Assembly: GCA_022563275.1 (NCBI GenBank) | Contig: JADFNR010000116.1 | Span: forward strand, 1 to 6,771 | From: Chloroflexota bacterium | GTDB taxonomy: Bacteria; Chloroflexota; Dehalococcoidia; UBA3495 | Direction of reading: 5' to 3' | Length of the DNA: 6,771 nucleotides | Notes under the pieces: model-generated | The model's database searches: none | What the model was told of the DNA's origin: nothing | What the model saw: only the letters and a program-made list of their open reading frames with translations | Translations under genes and position numbers: made by a program | In this document: piece after piece, positions 1-5,132 of the stretch | Position numbering within the stretch: the first letter of the stretch is position 1 | Layout of the letters: each line of letters opens with the position of its first letter

Positions 1-1166
1 AAGAGTACCTGGACTTCAACTCCGGCCAGATGTGCGGCGCCCTAGGCCACAATCACCCCCGCATCGTGCAGGCGCTCCAAGAGAGCTGTGAGACCCTGAT
101 CCACAGCCACATGAGCATGTTCAACGACCGGGAGATAATCCTGGCCGGACGCCTGGCGGAGATCACCCCGGAAGGCATGGACCGCTCCATGTTCCTGACC
201 TCGGGCAGCGACTCCAACGAGGCGGCCATGGCCATCGCCAAAAGGTTCACGGGCGGTTATGAGTTTGCCAGCCCGGCGGTGAGCTTCCACGGCATGACCG
301 ACACGACCAGGGCGGTCACCTACTCCGGCTGGCACGAGGGCTACGGCCCCTACGCCCCAGGGCACTACCCCATCATCGCCCCCTACGAGTACCGCTGCAC
401 CTTCTGTATGGACAAAGGAGGCTGTGACTACACTTGCCTGAACACCAGTTTCGACCTGCTCGACGCCCAGGCCGATGGCCAGTTGGCCGGCGTGATCACC
501 GAGCCGTTGTTCAGCGCTGGCGGCGTAATCGACCTCCCCGATGGCTGGCTCCGGGAGCTCAAGCGCAAATGCGAGGAGCGCGGCGCCCTGTTGATCGTGG
601 ATGAAGCCCAGACCGGGTTGGCCAAACTGGGTTCCATGTGGGGCTTCGAACACGAAGGAGTGGTGCCCGACATCTTCACCATCTCCAAGCATTTCGGAGG
701 CGGGGTGGCCATCAGCGCCACGATCACCACCGACGAGATCGAAGAGAAGGTCTCGGCGTCCGGTTTGGTGGTGGGACACTCCCATTCCAACGACCCGATG
801 CCCTGCAACGCCGCCATCGCCAGCATCGACATCATCCTGGAGGAGATCTTGGTCGACGTTGCCCAGCGCATCGGCGCCTATTGGCGGGAGCACATGGAGC
901 GCCTGGCCCGGAAGCACGAGATCATCGGCGACATCCGAGGCCGCGGCCTGCTGCAAGGCATCGAGCTGGTCACCAGCCGTGAGACCCGGGAACCTGCTTA
1001 CGACGAGGGCCGCGCCATCGGACGGCTATGCTTGGAGAATGGGCTGATCTTGAGCGTGCGCCGGAAAGGCTCCGTGTTCCGGTTCGTGCCGCCCTTCACG
1101 ACCACCGAAGCCCAGATGGACGAAGCGGCGGACATCTTGGACCACGCCATATCACAGGTGGTCTGA
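1..1166 (+). CDS. Class III PLP-dependent aminotransferase, 2,2-dialkylglycine decarboxylase-like (5' truncated)
   Basis: The reading frame is open from base 3 (EYLDFNSGQMCG...), so the start lies outside the window and the ATG at 30 is internal; 387 residues remain, and roughly 40-45 are missing compared with the ~433-residue dialkylglycine decarboxylase. Family landmarks in order (visible-fragment numbering): the SGQM substrate loop with Gln9; GSDSNEAA, the PLP phosphate loop; SFHGMT, where Phe95 replaces the Trp that stacks on PLP in the Burkholderia enzyme; EPLFSAGG; VDEAQTG, with Asp200 for the pyridine nitrogen and Gln203; the Schiff-base lysine Lys229 in TISKHFGGG; and Arg360 in VFRFVPP for the substrate carboxylate. 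Family knowledge: cytosolic, decarboxylation and/or transamination of amino acids. A C-x2-C-x5-C-x3-C cluster (Cys132/135/141/145) replaces the matching stretch of the Burkholderia protein. The fold and family are secure; the exact substrate, and decarboxylase versus plain transaminase activity, are not. Confidence 0.92.
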   Translation, partial: EYLDFNSGQMCGALGHNHPRIVQALQESCETLIHSHMSMFNDREIILAGRLAEITPEGMDRSMFLTSGSDSNEAAMAIAKRFTGGYEFASPAVSFHGMTDTTRAVTYSGWHEGYGPYAPGHYPIIAPYEYRCTFCMDKGGCDYTCLNTSFDLLDAQADGQLAGVITEPLFSAGGVIDLPDGWLRELKRKCEERGALLIVDEAQTGLAKLGSMWGFEHEGVVPDIFTISKHFGGGVAISATITTDEIEEKVSASGLVVGHSHSNDPMPCNAAIASIDIILEEILVDVAQRIGAYWREHMERLARKHEIIGDIRGRGLLQGIELVTSRETREPAYDEGRAIGRLCLENGLILSVRRKGSVFRFVPPFTTTEAQMDEAADILDHAISQVV

Positions 1167-1232
1167 GGGTAAATCACCGAGTATCCCAGAAGCTAAGATT
1201 AGCCATCCGGAGGTCGTAGCCACCTCCTCGGT

Positions 1233-1268
1233 GGCCAAAACCGTCATTCCGGCCAAAACCGTCATTCC
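1233..1268. repeat. Exact 18-bp tandem duplication
   Basis: GGCCAAAACCGTCATTCC occurs twice back to back (1233-1250 and 1251-1268) without a mismatch. The second unit runs into the first REP copy (from 1260), and the first unit carries the same CGTCATTCCGGC half-element at 1242-1253. It therefore looks like a duplication of the REP left end rather than an independent repeat. Confidence 0.9.
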
Positions 1269-1416
1269 GGCGAAAGCCGGAATCCACGGAAGCCGTGCTG
1301 AAACCGCCGAACCGGCCCAACTTAGGCCGAAACCTAACGCCCCTAGGCCATGCCAATCGCGCAAATAATATGACTCAACGCGAGGGGCATGGATTCCGGC
1401 CTTCGCCGGAATGACG
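1260..1416. repeat. Inverted pair of REP elements (REPIN-like), CGTCATTCCGGC family
   Basis: Copy A (1260-1285) and copy B (1391-1416, inverted) match at 25 of 26 bases. Each is itself a hairpin: ATTCCGGC (1264-1271) pairs with GCCGGAAT (1276-1283) around GAAA, and ATTCCGGC (1393-1400) pairs with GCCGGAAT (1405-1412) around CTTC. The only difference lies in the loop. A further 7-bp inverted match (CCATGCC 1348-1354 with GGCATGG 1386-1392) lies inside the pair, so the whole 157-bp unit could fold into a long stem. Translated, such repeats give the peptides VIPAKAGIH and WIPAFAGMT, often seen in spurious ORFs. The element sits between two convergent genes. No transposase is present, so any spread would need a RAYT-type enzyme elsewhere (inference). 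Confidence 0.85.
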
Positions 1417-1465
1417 AGGGAGGCGGCGTGTAAGTCTGCTGGTATTGGGCGGCCTCTGTTGATAC

Positions 1466-1502
1466 AAAAGAGCCGCCCCGATACGATCGAGGCGGCTTTC
1501 TT
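1466..1502. terminator. Bidirectional intrinsic terminator between convergent genes
   Basis: AGCCGCC (1471-1477) pairs with GGCGGCT (1491-1497). An inner CGAT/ATCG helix (1479-1482 with 1486-1489) continues it around a 3-nt loop after one mismatch. The plus-strand copy is followed by TTTCTT, and the minus-strand copy by CTCTTTTG, so it can stop transcripts from both sides: the aminotransferase from the left and the secreted protein gene from the right. The T-tracts are short and interrupted, so strength is uncertain. Confidence 0.75.
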
Positions 1503-1562
1503 AGTGTGGGGACAACCCGGATGAGGAGACGGGTCATCCTTTCCACTCGGATGATTCGGGCA

Positions 1563-1586
1563 CTTGATCAATAAGTAGTGATCAAG
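1563..1586 (-). other. Perfect 8-bp hairpin just downstream of the secreted-protein stop
   Basis: CTTGATCA (1563-1570) and TGATCAAG (1579-1586) flank an 8-nt loop. On the minus strand the hairpin begins six bases after the TAA stop, and short GGG/CCC flanks could extend it across an internal loop. There is no T-run after it, so it is more likely an mRNA 3'-end structure, or a first element before the terminator at 1466-1502, than a terminator on its own. Confidence 0.5.
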
Positions 1587-1592
1587 GACCCG

Positions 1593-2306
1593 TTAATCAG
1601 AACTGGCTCGGAGCGTGAGTTCCGCGACCGATCCCTCGGTGGTGATCGCCCCGTCGGATTCCATGCTGAACAGATCTTGCAGGCTGAACTCAGTGAGAGT
1701 GCTGGGCGGGACGACGATGATCTCGAACTGGGCCTCGCCGAAATAGACCCCGACCGGTCCGGCCGCTTCGTCGCGCAGCAGCTTTCCTTCTGCTTTGACC
1801 AGGTTTGAAAGTCCACCGGTGCCGCTTCCGCTTATCAGCTTGAAATCGACGCTGGTGAAGGCTGCCTCCCCGCCGGCGGTCCAGTTCGTCATGGTCGCTC
1901 TGAAGGTGCCGGATTTGCCACGGAGGCTGCCCTCAAAGAAGTACGTTCCTTCACATTCGTTGGCCCCTCCGGGTCCGGTGCCTAGATCGCACGTGAATTC
2001 GACTACCACAGAACCCACCTGGGTGCCTCGAGTTTCCACAGCTACGGTTCCTGCGATGGACGTTACACCGTTCTCTGTCGTTGGCGGGCCGGACAGGACT
2101 GGCGGGCTTACGGTGTAATCGCCCGCGAACTGATACACGGGCCCGTTGTCCGCCGAGACCGGGCCGAATGTGGTAGCCATCGCCAGCATTCCGATCAGGA
2201 GCAATCCACCCAGTAGGCGCAGGGTGTGTTTACCTAGTGCGTTCTTGATGGCGAGTACGCCTAGGTTGCCGTTATTCAGTTGTCGGTTTGTGTTTGGTTC
2301 ATTCAT
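1593..2306 (-). CDS. Secreted DUF3224-like beta-barrel protein
   Basis: 237 residues. The N-terminus has a basic, Asn-rich n-region up to Arg30, a hydrophobic core at about 31-47 (LLGGLLLIGMLAM) and a likely signal peptidase I site after VSA (residue 52), giving a mature protein of about 185 residues. Residues 118-176 resemble DUF3224/allene-oxide-cyclase-barrel proteins: an EGSLRGKSGTF strand pair, a T-x-G-G-E segment, then GSGTGGLSNLVKAEG, which matches the family's GSGTG-x-L-x-x-L-x-x-x-G signature. Cys106 and Cys118 bracket a Gly-rich loop and could form a disulfide after export. The start is supported by GAGG (2315-2318) eight bases before the ATG. Biochemical role unknown; antioxidant or lipid-ligand roles would be guesses. 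The gene converges on the aminotransferase and diverges from the PhnD-like gene. Confident as a real secreted protein, moderate on the family. Confidence 0.8.
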   Translation of the reverse strand: MNEPNTNRQLNNGNLGVLAIKNALGKHTLRLLGGLLLIGMLAMATTFGPVSADNGPVYQFAGDYTVSPPVLSGPPTTENGVTSIAGTVAVETRGTQVGSVVVEFTCDLGTGPGGANECEGTYFFEGSLRGKSGTFRATMTNWTAGGEAAFTSVDFKLISGSGTGGLSNLVKAEGKLLRDEAAGPVGVYFGEAQFEIIVVPPSTLTEFSLQDLFSMESDGAITTEGSVAELTLRASSD

Positions 2307-2316
2307 CTCAAAATCC

Positions 2317-2358
2317 TCATTTTCCTGGTTTGAGCACTTGGGCTGCTGTTGAGTTCAT
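2317..2358 (-). CDS. Short leader ORF (13 aa) upstream of the secreted protein gene
   Basis: On the minus strand an ATG at 2358 opens MNSTAAQVLKPGK and stops at TGA (2317-2319). It has the best ribosome-binding site in the window, GAGGAGG (2364-2370), five bases before the ATG. Its stop codon overlaps the GAGG used by the downstream gene (2315-2318), and its frame differs from that gene. This arrangement is typical of translational coupling or a regulatory leader peptide. The peptide has no obvious codon run (no Trp, His or Leu stack) that would mark classical amino-acid attenuation. It could also be a chance ORF; the SD strength and the stop/SD overlap argue against that. Confidence 0.55.
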   Translation of the reverse strand: MNSTAAQVLKPGK

Positions 2359-2386
2359 TTGGTCCTCCTCATCGTTCCGTTGCAGT

Positions 2387-2402
2387 CCGATATTAAAATC
2401 GG
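2387..2402. promoter_or_regulatory. 16-bp near-perfect palindrome, candidate operator
   Basis: CCGATATTAAAATCGG is symmetric at seven of eight base pairs. It lies 29 bases upstream of the leader ORF start, and its minus-strand copy contains TAATAT, a weak -10-like hexamer. A direct repeat CCAGAC (2403-2408 and 2411-2416) adjoins it. Overlap of a palindrome with a possible promoter suggests a repressor site, but no -35 or cognate regulator can be identified here. Confidence 0.35.
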
Positions 2403-2457
2403 CCAGACGACCAGACATCCGAGGATTTACGTATTTTTGGGAAGACGAATAAAAATG

Positions 2458-2499
2458 AAAAAAGGCGGACAGATACGTAAATGTACGTATATGTCCGCC
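2458..2499 (-). terminator. Strong minus-strand intrinsic terminator or leader attenuator
   Basis: GGCGGACA (2464-2471) pairs perfectly with TGTCCGCC (2492-2499). After one G/A mismatch the inner ATACGTA (2473-2479) pairs with TACGTAT (2484-2490) around the tetraloop AATG. Read on the minus strand, the 15-pair stem is followed by six T residues (2458-2463) and then a second T-rich stretch, the classic intrinsic form; the plus direction has no T-run. It lies upstream of the leader ORF and the secreted protein gene. It either blocks antisense transcription from the PhnD-like side or is a conditional terminator in the secreted gene's 5' leader. No antiterminator partner was found by eye. Confidence 0.7.
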
Positions 2500-2548
2500 G
2501 CGGCAAACGTAAAGAACTCGAAATCATCCGGCGGTCGGCACAGTTTGA

Positions 2549-2577
2549 TTGCTGGCCCAGCGGTCTTCATCTATAAT
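2549..2577 (+). promoter_or_regulatory. Sigma70-type promoter for the PhnD-like gene
   Basis: A perfect TATAAT lies at 2572-2577, and a partial -35 (TTGCTG, 2549-2554) sits exactly 17 bases upstream. Transcription would begin near 2584, giving a leader of about 43 bases before the ATG at 2627. This placement rules out using the upstream TTG at 2549 as the translation start. The -35 is weak (three of six). Confidence 0.6.
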
Positions 2578-2626
2578 CTCGGCACATCTTCAGGGATTTC
2601 CAAAAGCCCCCAAAGAGAGGTCCGGT

Positions 2627-3418
2627 ATGGTCAAATTAGGCGGCACCGCCACAGTCTCCCACATGGAAGTCTTTCAGGGACTTGAGAAATTGTTCCGGCG
2701 GCAAGGCATCGACCTGGATTGGGTGTTGTATTCGGACTACGACACCATGGTCGAGGCCTTCGTCAAAGGGGAGATCGACCTGGCCTGGAACGGCCCGCTC
2801 AGCTACGTGAAGATCAAACGGCTGGCGGCCGACGGCTGCCGGGTTATCGCGATGCGCGACGTGGACATCAACTACATCACCCATTTCATCACCCGGGCCG
2901 ACTCCGGCATCGACACCATGGAGGACCTCAAAGATAGGAGTTTCGCCTTTGGCCGCAGGTCTTCGGTGCAGGCGGGACTCCTCGCCTATTCCTTCCTGAA
3001 AGACTCGGGAATCAGCCCCAGTAAAGACCTGTCGGCCAACAGTTTCTACGAAGACCGGCAGTCCGAGACCAAATCCGATGAACGGGACGTGGTCGAGCGG
3101 GTCAGCAGTGGCGAGTTCGACGCGGGGGCGGTCAGCCAACGGGTCTTGGAAACCATGGCCGAAGATGGCACCTTAGCCCGGGACGCGGTCCGAATCTTCT
3201 GGTCAAGCCCTGGATATTCCCACTGCTGTTTCACTTCTCAGAGTGACTTGGACCCGGCCCTGGCGGCGGAGATAGAGTCTGCCTTCCTCTCGGTTACGGC
3301 CGACGACCCGGTTGGAAAAGCGGTCCTGGAAGGCGAGGCCTGCGATCGTTTTGTGCCGGGGACCGATATCGGTTGGGAACTGATCGAAAAGGCCGCCGAG
3401 GCCGAGGGACTTATCTGA
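2627..3418 (+). CDS. PhnD-like phosphonate/phosphite-type substrate-binding-fold protein, no signal peptide
   Basis: 263 residues. The ATG at 2627 is chosen because GAGAGG (2615-2620) lies six bases upstream and the promoter -10 sits at 2572-2577; an upstream in-frame TTG (2549) has neither. PhnD-family landmarks: SDYDTMVEAFVKG (36-48), DLAWNGPLSYV (51-61), DLKDRSFAFGRRSSVQAG (100-117) with the serine-rich anion-binding loop, then FDAGAVSQRV and a hinge segment VRIFWSSPGYSHC. Family knowledge: such proteins bind phosphonate, phosphite, phosphate or related ligands for an ABC importer. The protein begins almost directly at the first beta strand, with no signal peptide or lipobox, and no permease or ATPase gene is adjacent. 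It may act in the cytoplasm as a ligand sensor or belong to a soluble subfamily. Fold confident, ligand unknown. Confidence 0.85.
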   Translation: MVKLGGTATVSHMEVFQGLEKLFRRQGIDLDWVLYSDYDTMVEAFVKGEIDLAWNGPLSYVKIKRLAADGCRVIAMRDVDINYITHFITRADSGIDTMEDLKDRSFAFGRRSSVQAGLLAYSFLKDSGISPSKDLSANSFYEDRQSETKSDERDVVERVSSGEFDAGAVSQRVLETMAEDGTLARDAVRIFWSSPGYSHCCFTSQSDLDPALAAEIESAFLSVTADDPVGKAVLEGEACDRFVPGTDIGWELIEKAAEAEGLI

Positions 3419-3661
3419 CGGGTTTTCTGATCTCATTCCCGGAAGAACAAGCGCGATTTAGCGCCCTGTCAATGAAGGTAGCGTTCCTCATTCCGCTCGT
3501 GGTGAGCTTGTCGAACCACCGCCTGAGTTAAGCTTGTTCTCAACCGTGATCAAGACTTTCGCGCATCCTTCGACAGGCTCAGGACGAACGGTTTTGTTTG
3601 CCAATCCTCTGCTCGTGGCGGGCGAATGACCCCAATTTTATTATCTAAGACGTAAATTCTA
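3419..3661. other. Convergent intergenic gap (243 bp)
   Basis: No ORF with a ribosome-binding site is visible here. Besides the REP pair at 3493-3591 it holds a 9-bp inverted match (AGAACAAGC 3444-3452 with GCTTGTTCT 3532-3540) and a small GCGC stem (3451-3464). No convincing intrinsic terminator with a T-run is seen for either flanking gene. TTTTGTTT at 3592-3599 follows the second REP copy and is the only candidate tail. Confidence 0.6.
3493..3591. repeat. Inverted pair of REP elements, TTCGACARGCTCA family
   Basis: Copy A (3493-3518, inverted) and copy B (3566-3591) match at 20 of 26 bases and share the loop TTCGACARGCTCA followed by ACGARCGG. Each folds into a short hairpin: GTGGT (3499-3503) with ACCAC (3515-3519), and TCCT (3566-3569) with AGGA (3581-3584). 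Four of the six differences are a paired GG/CC to CC/GG swap in the stem, so structure is conserved where sequence is not. The pair lies between convergent genes, as does the unrelated REP pair at 1260-1416. Confidence 0.82.
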
Positions 3662-4609
3662 TTAATCTTCCGGTTGGTCCGGTGCGTTTCGGAGGATGTC
3701 CTCCAGGGTCCGGTCCAATGCTGGGTCCAAAGACACCGAAGTCTCGAAGGGCACGAGGTTGAAGTCCGCCTTGGCCCGTTCGATCAGTTCCTTGGCCGTG
3801 GGATTGTTCGTCGCGATCTTCTCCAACGTGTCCACCAATTCCTGGGACTCGGCTTCGCCGAGGGCCAACAACTCGGAAAGGTCGATTTCCAGGTCGAACA
3901 TCGACTTCAACCTCCGCATGATGTCATAGAAAGCGCGGTGGTCCCGGCTGATCCCCACGGGATCGTTGTTCGAGGTCAAGAAGGGATACATGGGCGCCAT
4001 GGCGCCCATCCGCAACATCTCAAACTCCGGGTGTTCGTAGTGGGCGATGGTGACCAGCGCCATGGCGATGGTGGGGCCGTTGCGGCTCTGGGAGCCGTAG
4101 TTAGAGTAGCGCAGACCGTAACGGTCCAGGTTCTCTTTCATGTCGGCCCGGCTGTAGATGCAACTGACACTGCGTTCCATGTCGGGCGGGGCGGCCCCGT
4201 TATACCCTTCCACCGCCACGATCGTGGGCGATCCCAGTTCCGCCACGGCCTGGAAGAACGCCTGGGCGTATACATCGATCCTGAACCAAGGTTCCTGGCC
4301 CAGGAAGATGATAAGTCCGTTTCCGGCGTCGTAGAACCGGTTGCGCCGGGTCATGGGCTGGACGGGTAGGCCTTCGTTGTAAGCCACTCTGGGGCGGTAG
4401 GTGTCGTGGGTGCCCGGCACCTGGAACGGGTAACAGAGCTTGGAGACTTCTGGGCCCATCTCGCCGATCTGGCCGGCGCCCAGCTTGCTGATCAGGTAAC
4501 GGGGAAGGCCCCCCGATATCTCGCCGCCGTCGGACCATTGCCGCCGCCATCCCGCGATCAACTGCTTTGCGGCGGGCTTAGATTCCAGGTTCAGTAACTC
4601 GTCTGCCAT
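3662..4609 (-). CDS. PAC2 (proteasome assembly chaperone 2-like) family protein
   Basis: 315 residues, soluble, with no signal peptide or membrane segment. The core at about 71-215 has the PAC2 pattern: a strand GLIIFLGQEP (98-107), a helix DVYAQAFFQAVAELG (112-126), a strand TIVAVEGYNG (129-138), a variable loop, then NGPTIAMALVTIAH (177-190). The C-terminal third is helical and charged (ELLALGEAESQELVDTLEKI). Family knowledge: COG1938/COG2047 proteins are common in archaea and some bacteria and mostly uncharacterised; proteasome-chaperone function is shown for eukaryotic relatives only. An in-frame TGA lies three codons before the ATG, so this is the furthest possible start. A weak AGGAA (4621-4625) is 11 bases away, which is longer than ideal. 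It is transcribed divergently from the tRNA and appears monocistronic. Family assignment is by pattern, so moderate. Confidence 0.7.
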   Translation of the reverse strand: MADELLNLESKPAAKQLIAGWRRQWSDGGEISGGLPRYLISKLGAGQIGEMGPEVSKLCYPFQVPGTHDTYRPRVAYNEGLPVQPMTRRNRFYDAGNGLIIFLGQEPWFRIDVYAQAFFQAVAELGSPTIVAVEGYNGAAPPDMERSVSCIYSRADMKENLDRYGLRYSNYGSQSRNGPTIAMALVTIAHYEHPEFEMLRMGAMAPMYPFLTSNNDPVGISRDHRAFYDIMRRLKSMFDLEIDLSELLALGEAESQELVDTLEKIATNNPTAKELIERAKADFNLVPFETSVSLDPALDRTLEDILRNAPDQPED

Positions 4610-4801
4610 TGCCCATCACTTTCCTGTTGGCCCAGTCGGCTCGAATGCAGCTTGCTTCGGCCGCCGGCACAGGTGTTCCCACAGAATTACGTCTCACTTG
4701 CTGAGGGCTTTCATTTTGACAGAGCGCCGGGCCATCCGCAATCCGCGCAACAGCGGGTTACCTGACATAATAAGACAAACCAAGTTGCCGCTGAGGCCAC
4801 C
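4610..4801. other. Upstream region between PAC2 gene and tRNA promoter
   Basis: No supported gene here. TTGACA occurs at 4716-4721 (+) but lacks a matching -10 at normal spacing. A minus-strand TATTAT within 4765-4775 could be a -10 for the PAC2 gene but has no clear -35. Nothing else stands out. Confidence 0.4.
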
Positions 4802-4831
4802 TTGACACCCCTCTCGGAGCGTTCGTAAGAT
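4802..4831 (+). promoter_or_regulatory. Promoter of the tRNA-Arg gene
   Basis: A perfect -35 TTGACA (4802-4807) is followed after 18 bases by TAAGAT (4826-4831), matching four of six -10 positions. Transcription would start near 4838, about 43 bases before the mature tRNA 5' end. No other gene intervenes. Confidence 0.65.
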
Positions 4832-4857
4832 AGTAATGAGCCGGGTTGAACCGTCTT

Positions 4858-4872
4858 CCAGCCTCAGGCTGG
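4858..4872 (+). other. Hairpin in the tRNA 5' leader
   Basis: CCAGCC (4858-4863) and GGCTGG (4867-4872) form a perfect 6-bp stem around TCA, ending eight bases before the tRNA. It would be in the precursor 5' leader removed by RNase P and could keep the leader from misfolding with the tRNA (inference). Confidence 0.5.
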
Positions 4873-4880
4873 CTTCGTGT

Positions 4881-4956
4881 GTCCCAGTAGCTCAGGGGAT
4901 AGAGCGGCTGCCTTCTAAGCAGCGGGTCGTGGGTTCGAATCCCACCTGGGGCACCA
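4881..4956 (+). tRNA. tRNA-Arg (anticodon TCT)
   Basis: A complete cloverleaf is readable. The acceptor GTCCCAG (4881-4887) pairs with CTGGGGC (4946-4952) including one T-G wobble. The D arm is GCTC/GAGC (4890-4893 with 4902-4905). The anticodon stem GCTGC/GCAGC (4907-4911 with 4919-4923) carries the loop CTTCTAA with anticodon TCT at 4914-4916, reading AGA. The T arm GTGGG/CCCAC encloses TTCGAAT. Discriminator A4953 is followed by an encoded CCA (4954-4956). A single-copy transcription unit with its own promoter. Confidence 0.97.
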
Positions 4957-4963
4957 TTTTTTT
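4954..4963 (+). terminator. T-run directly after the tRNA CCA
   Basis: Seven consecutive T residues (4957-4963) start immediately after the encoded CCA. No separate hairpin lies between, so the tRNA acceptor and T arms would have to act as the stem. Plausible as a minimal tRNA terminator; not certain. Confidence 0.5.
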
Positions 4964-5132
4964 ACGATAGTTTGTCCCCGTTGTCCCCAATTTTTGCTCT
5001 CGGCTCTTCGTTTCCATCAGACACGCTCCAATTCCTCGCGAAGTTTTCACTTGATAATTACTTTGAGAAATGAAAAAATATTACGCGAATCGTTAACATC
5101 ACGGCGGTTTTAGGAGAAACGTAATCACACAA
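4964..5132. other. AT-rich spacer between tRNA-Arg and treT
   Basis: No gene is visible. It contains a tandem 9-mer TTGTCCCCG/TTGTCCCCA (4972-4980, 4981-4989) just after the tRNA and an AT-rich stretch (about 5045-5085) with TTGATA (5051-5056) followed by A/T-rich -10-like hexamers at poor spacing, a weak candidate treT promoter. AGGAG (5112-5116) precedes treT but lies 16 bases from its TTG. No duplication of the tRNA 3' end was found. Confidence 0.45.

Noticed and set aside
42..956. Long minus-strand ORF (304 codons) opposite the aminotransferase
   Set aside because: Antisense shadow in GC-rich coding DNA; low-complexity product with no family motif, while the plus strand has every class III aminotransferase landmark.
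1233..1416. Possible CRISPR array
   Set aside because: Only two full repeat copies, inverted rather than direct, with no regular spacers and no cas genes.
1152..1571. 139-codon minus-strand ORF across the convergent gap
   Set aside because: Its recognisable peptides (VIPAKAGIH, WIPAFAGMT) are just translated REP repeats; it also runs through the terminator and lacks an SD.
2549..2626. N-terminal extension of the PhnD-like protein from the TTG at 2549
   Set aside because: The 26 added residues overlap the predicted promoter -10, have no SD and do not form a signal peptide.
2636..3139. 167-codon minus-strand ORF opposite the PhnD-like gene
   Set aside because: Antisense shadow of a well-supported gene, with no SD and no family resemblance.
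3674..4369. 231-codon plus-strand ORF opposite the PAC2 gene
   Set aside because: Antisense shadow; composition (many His, Gly, Arg, Val) and lack of motif or SD argue against it, and the minus-strand frame gives a coherent fold.
4954..5132. Prophage or island attachment site next to tRNA-Arg
   Set aside because: No second copy of the tRNA 3' end and no integrase in the window; kept only as a low-interest question.
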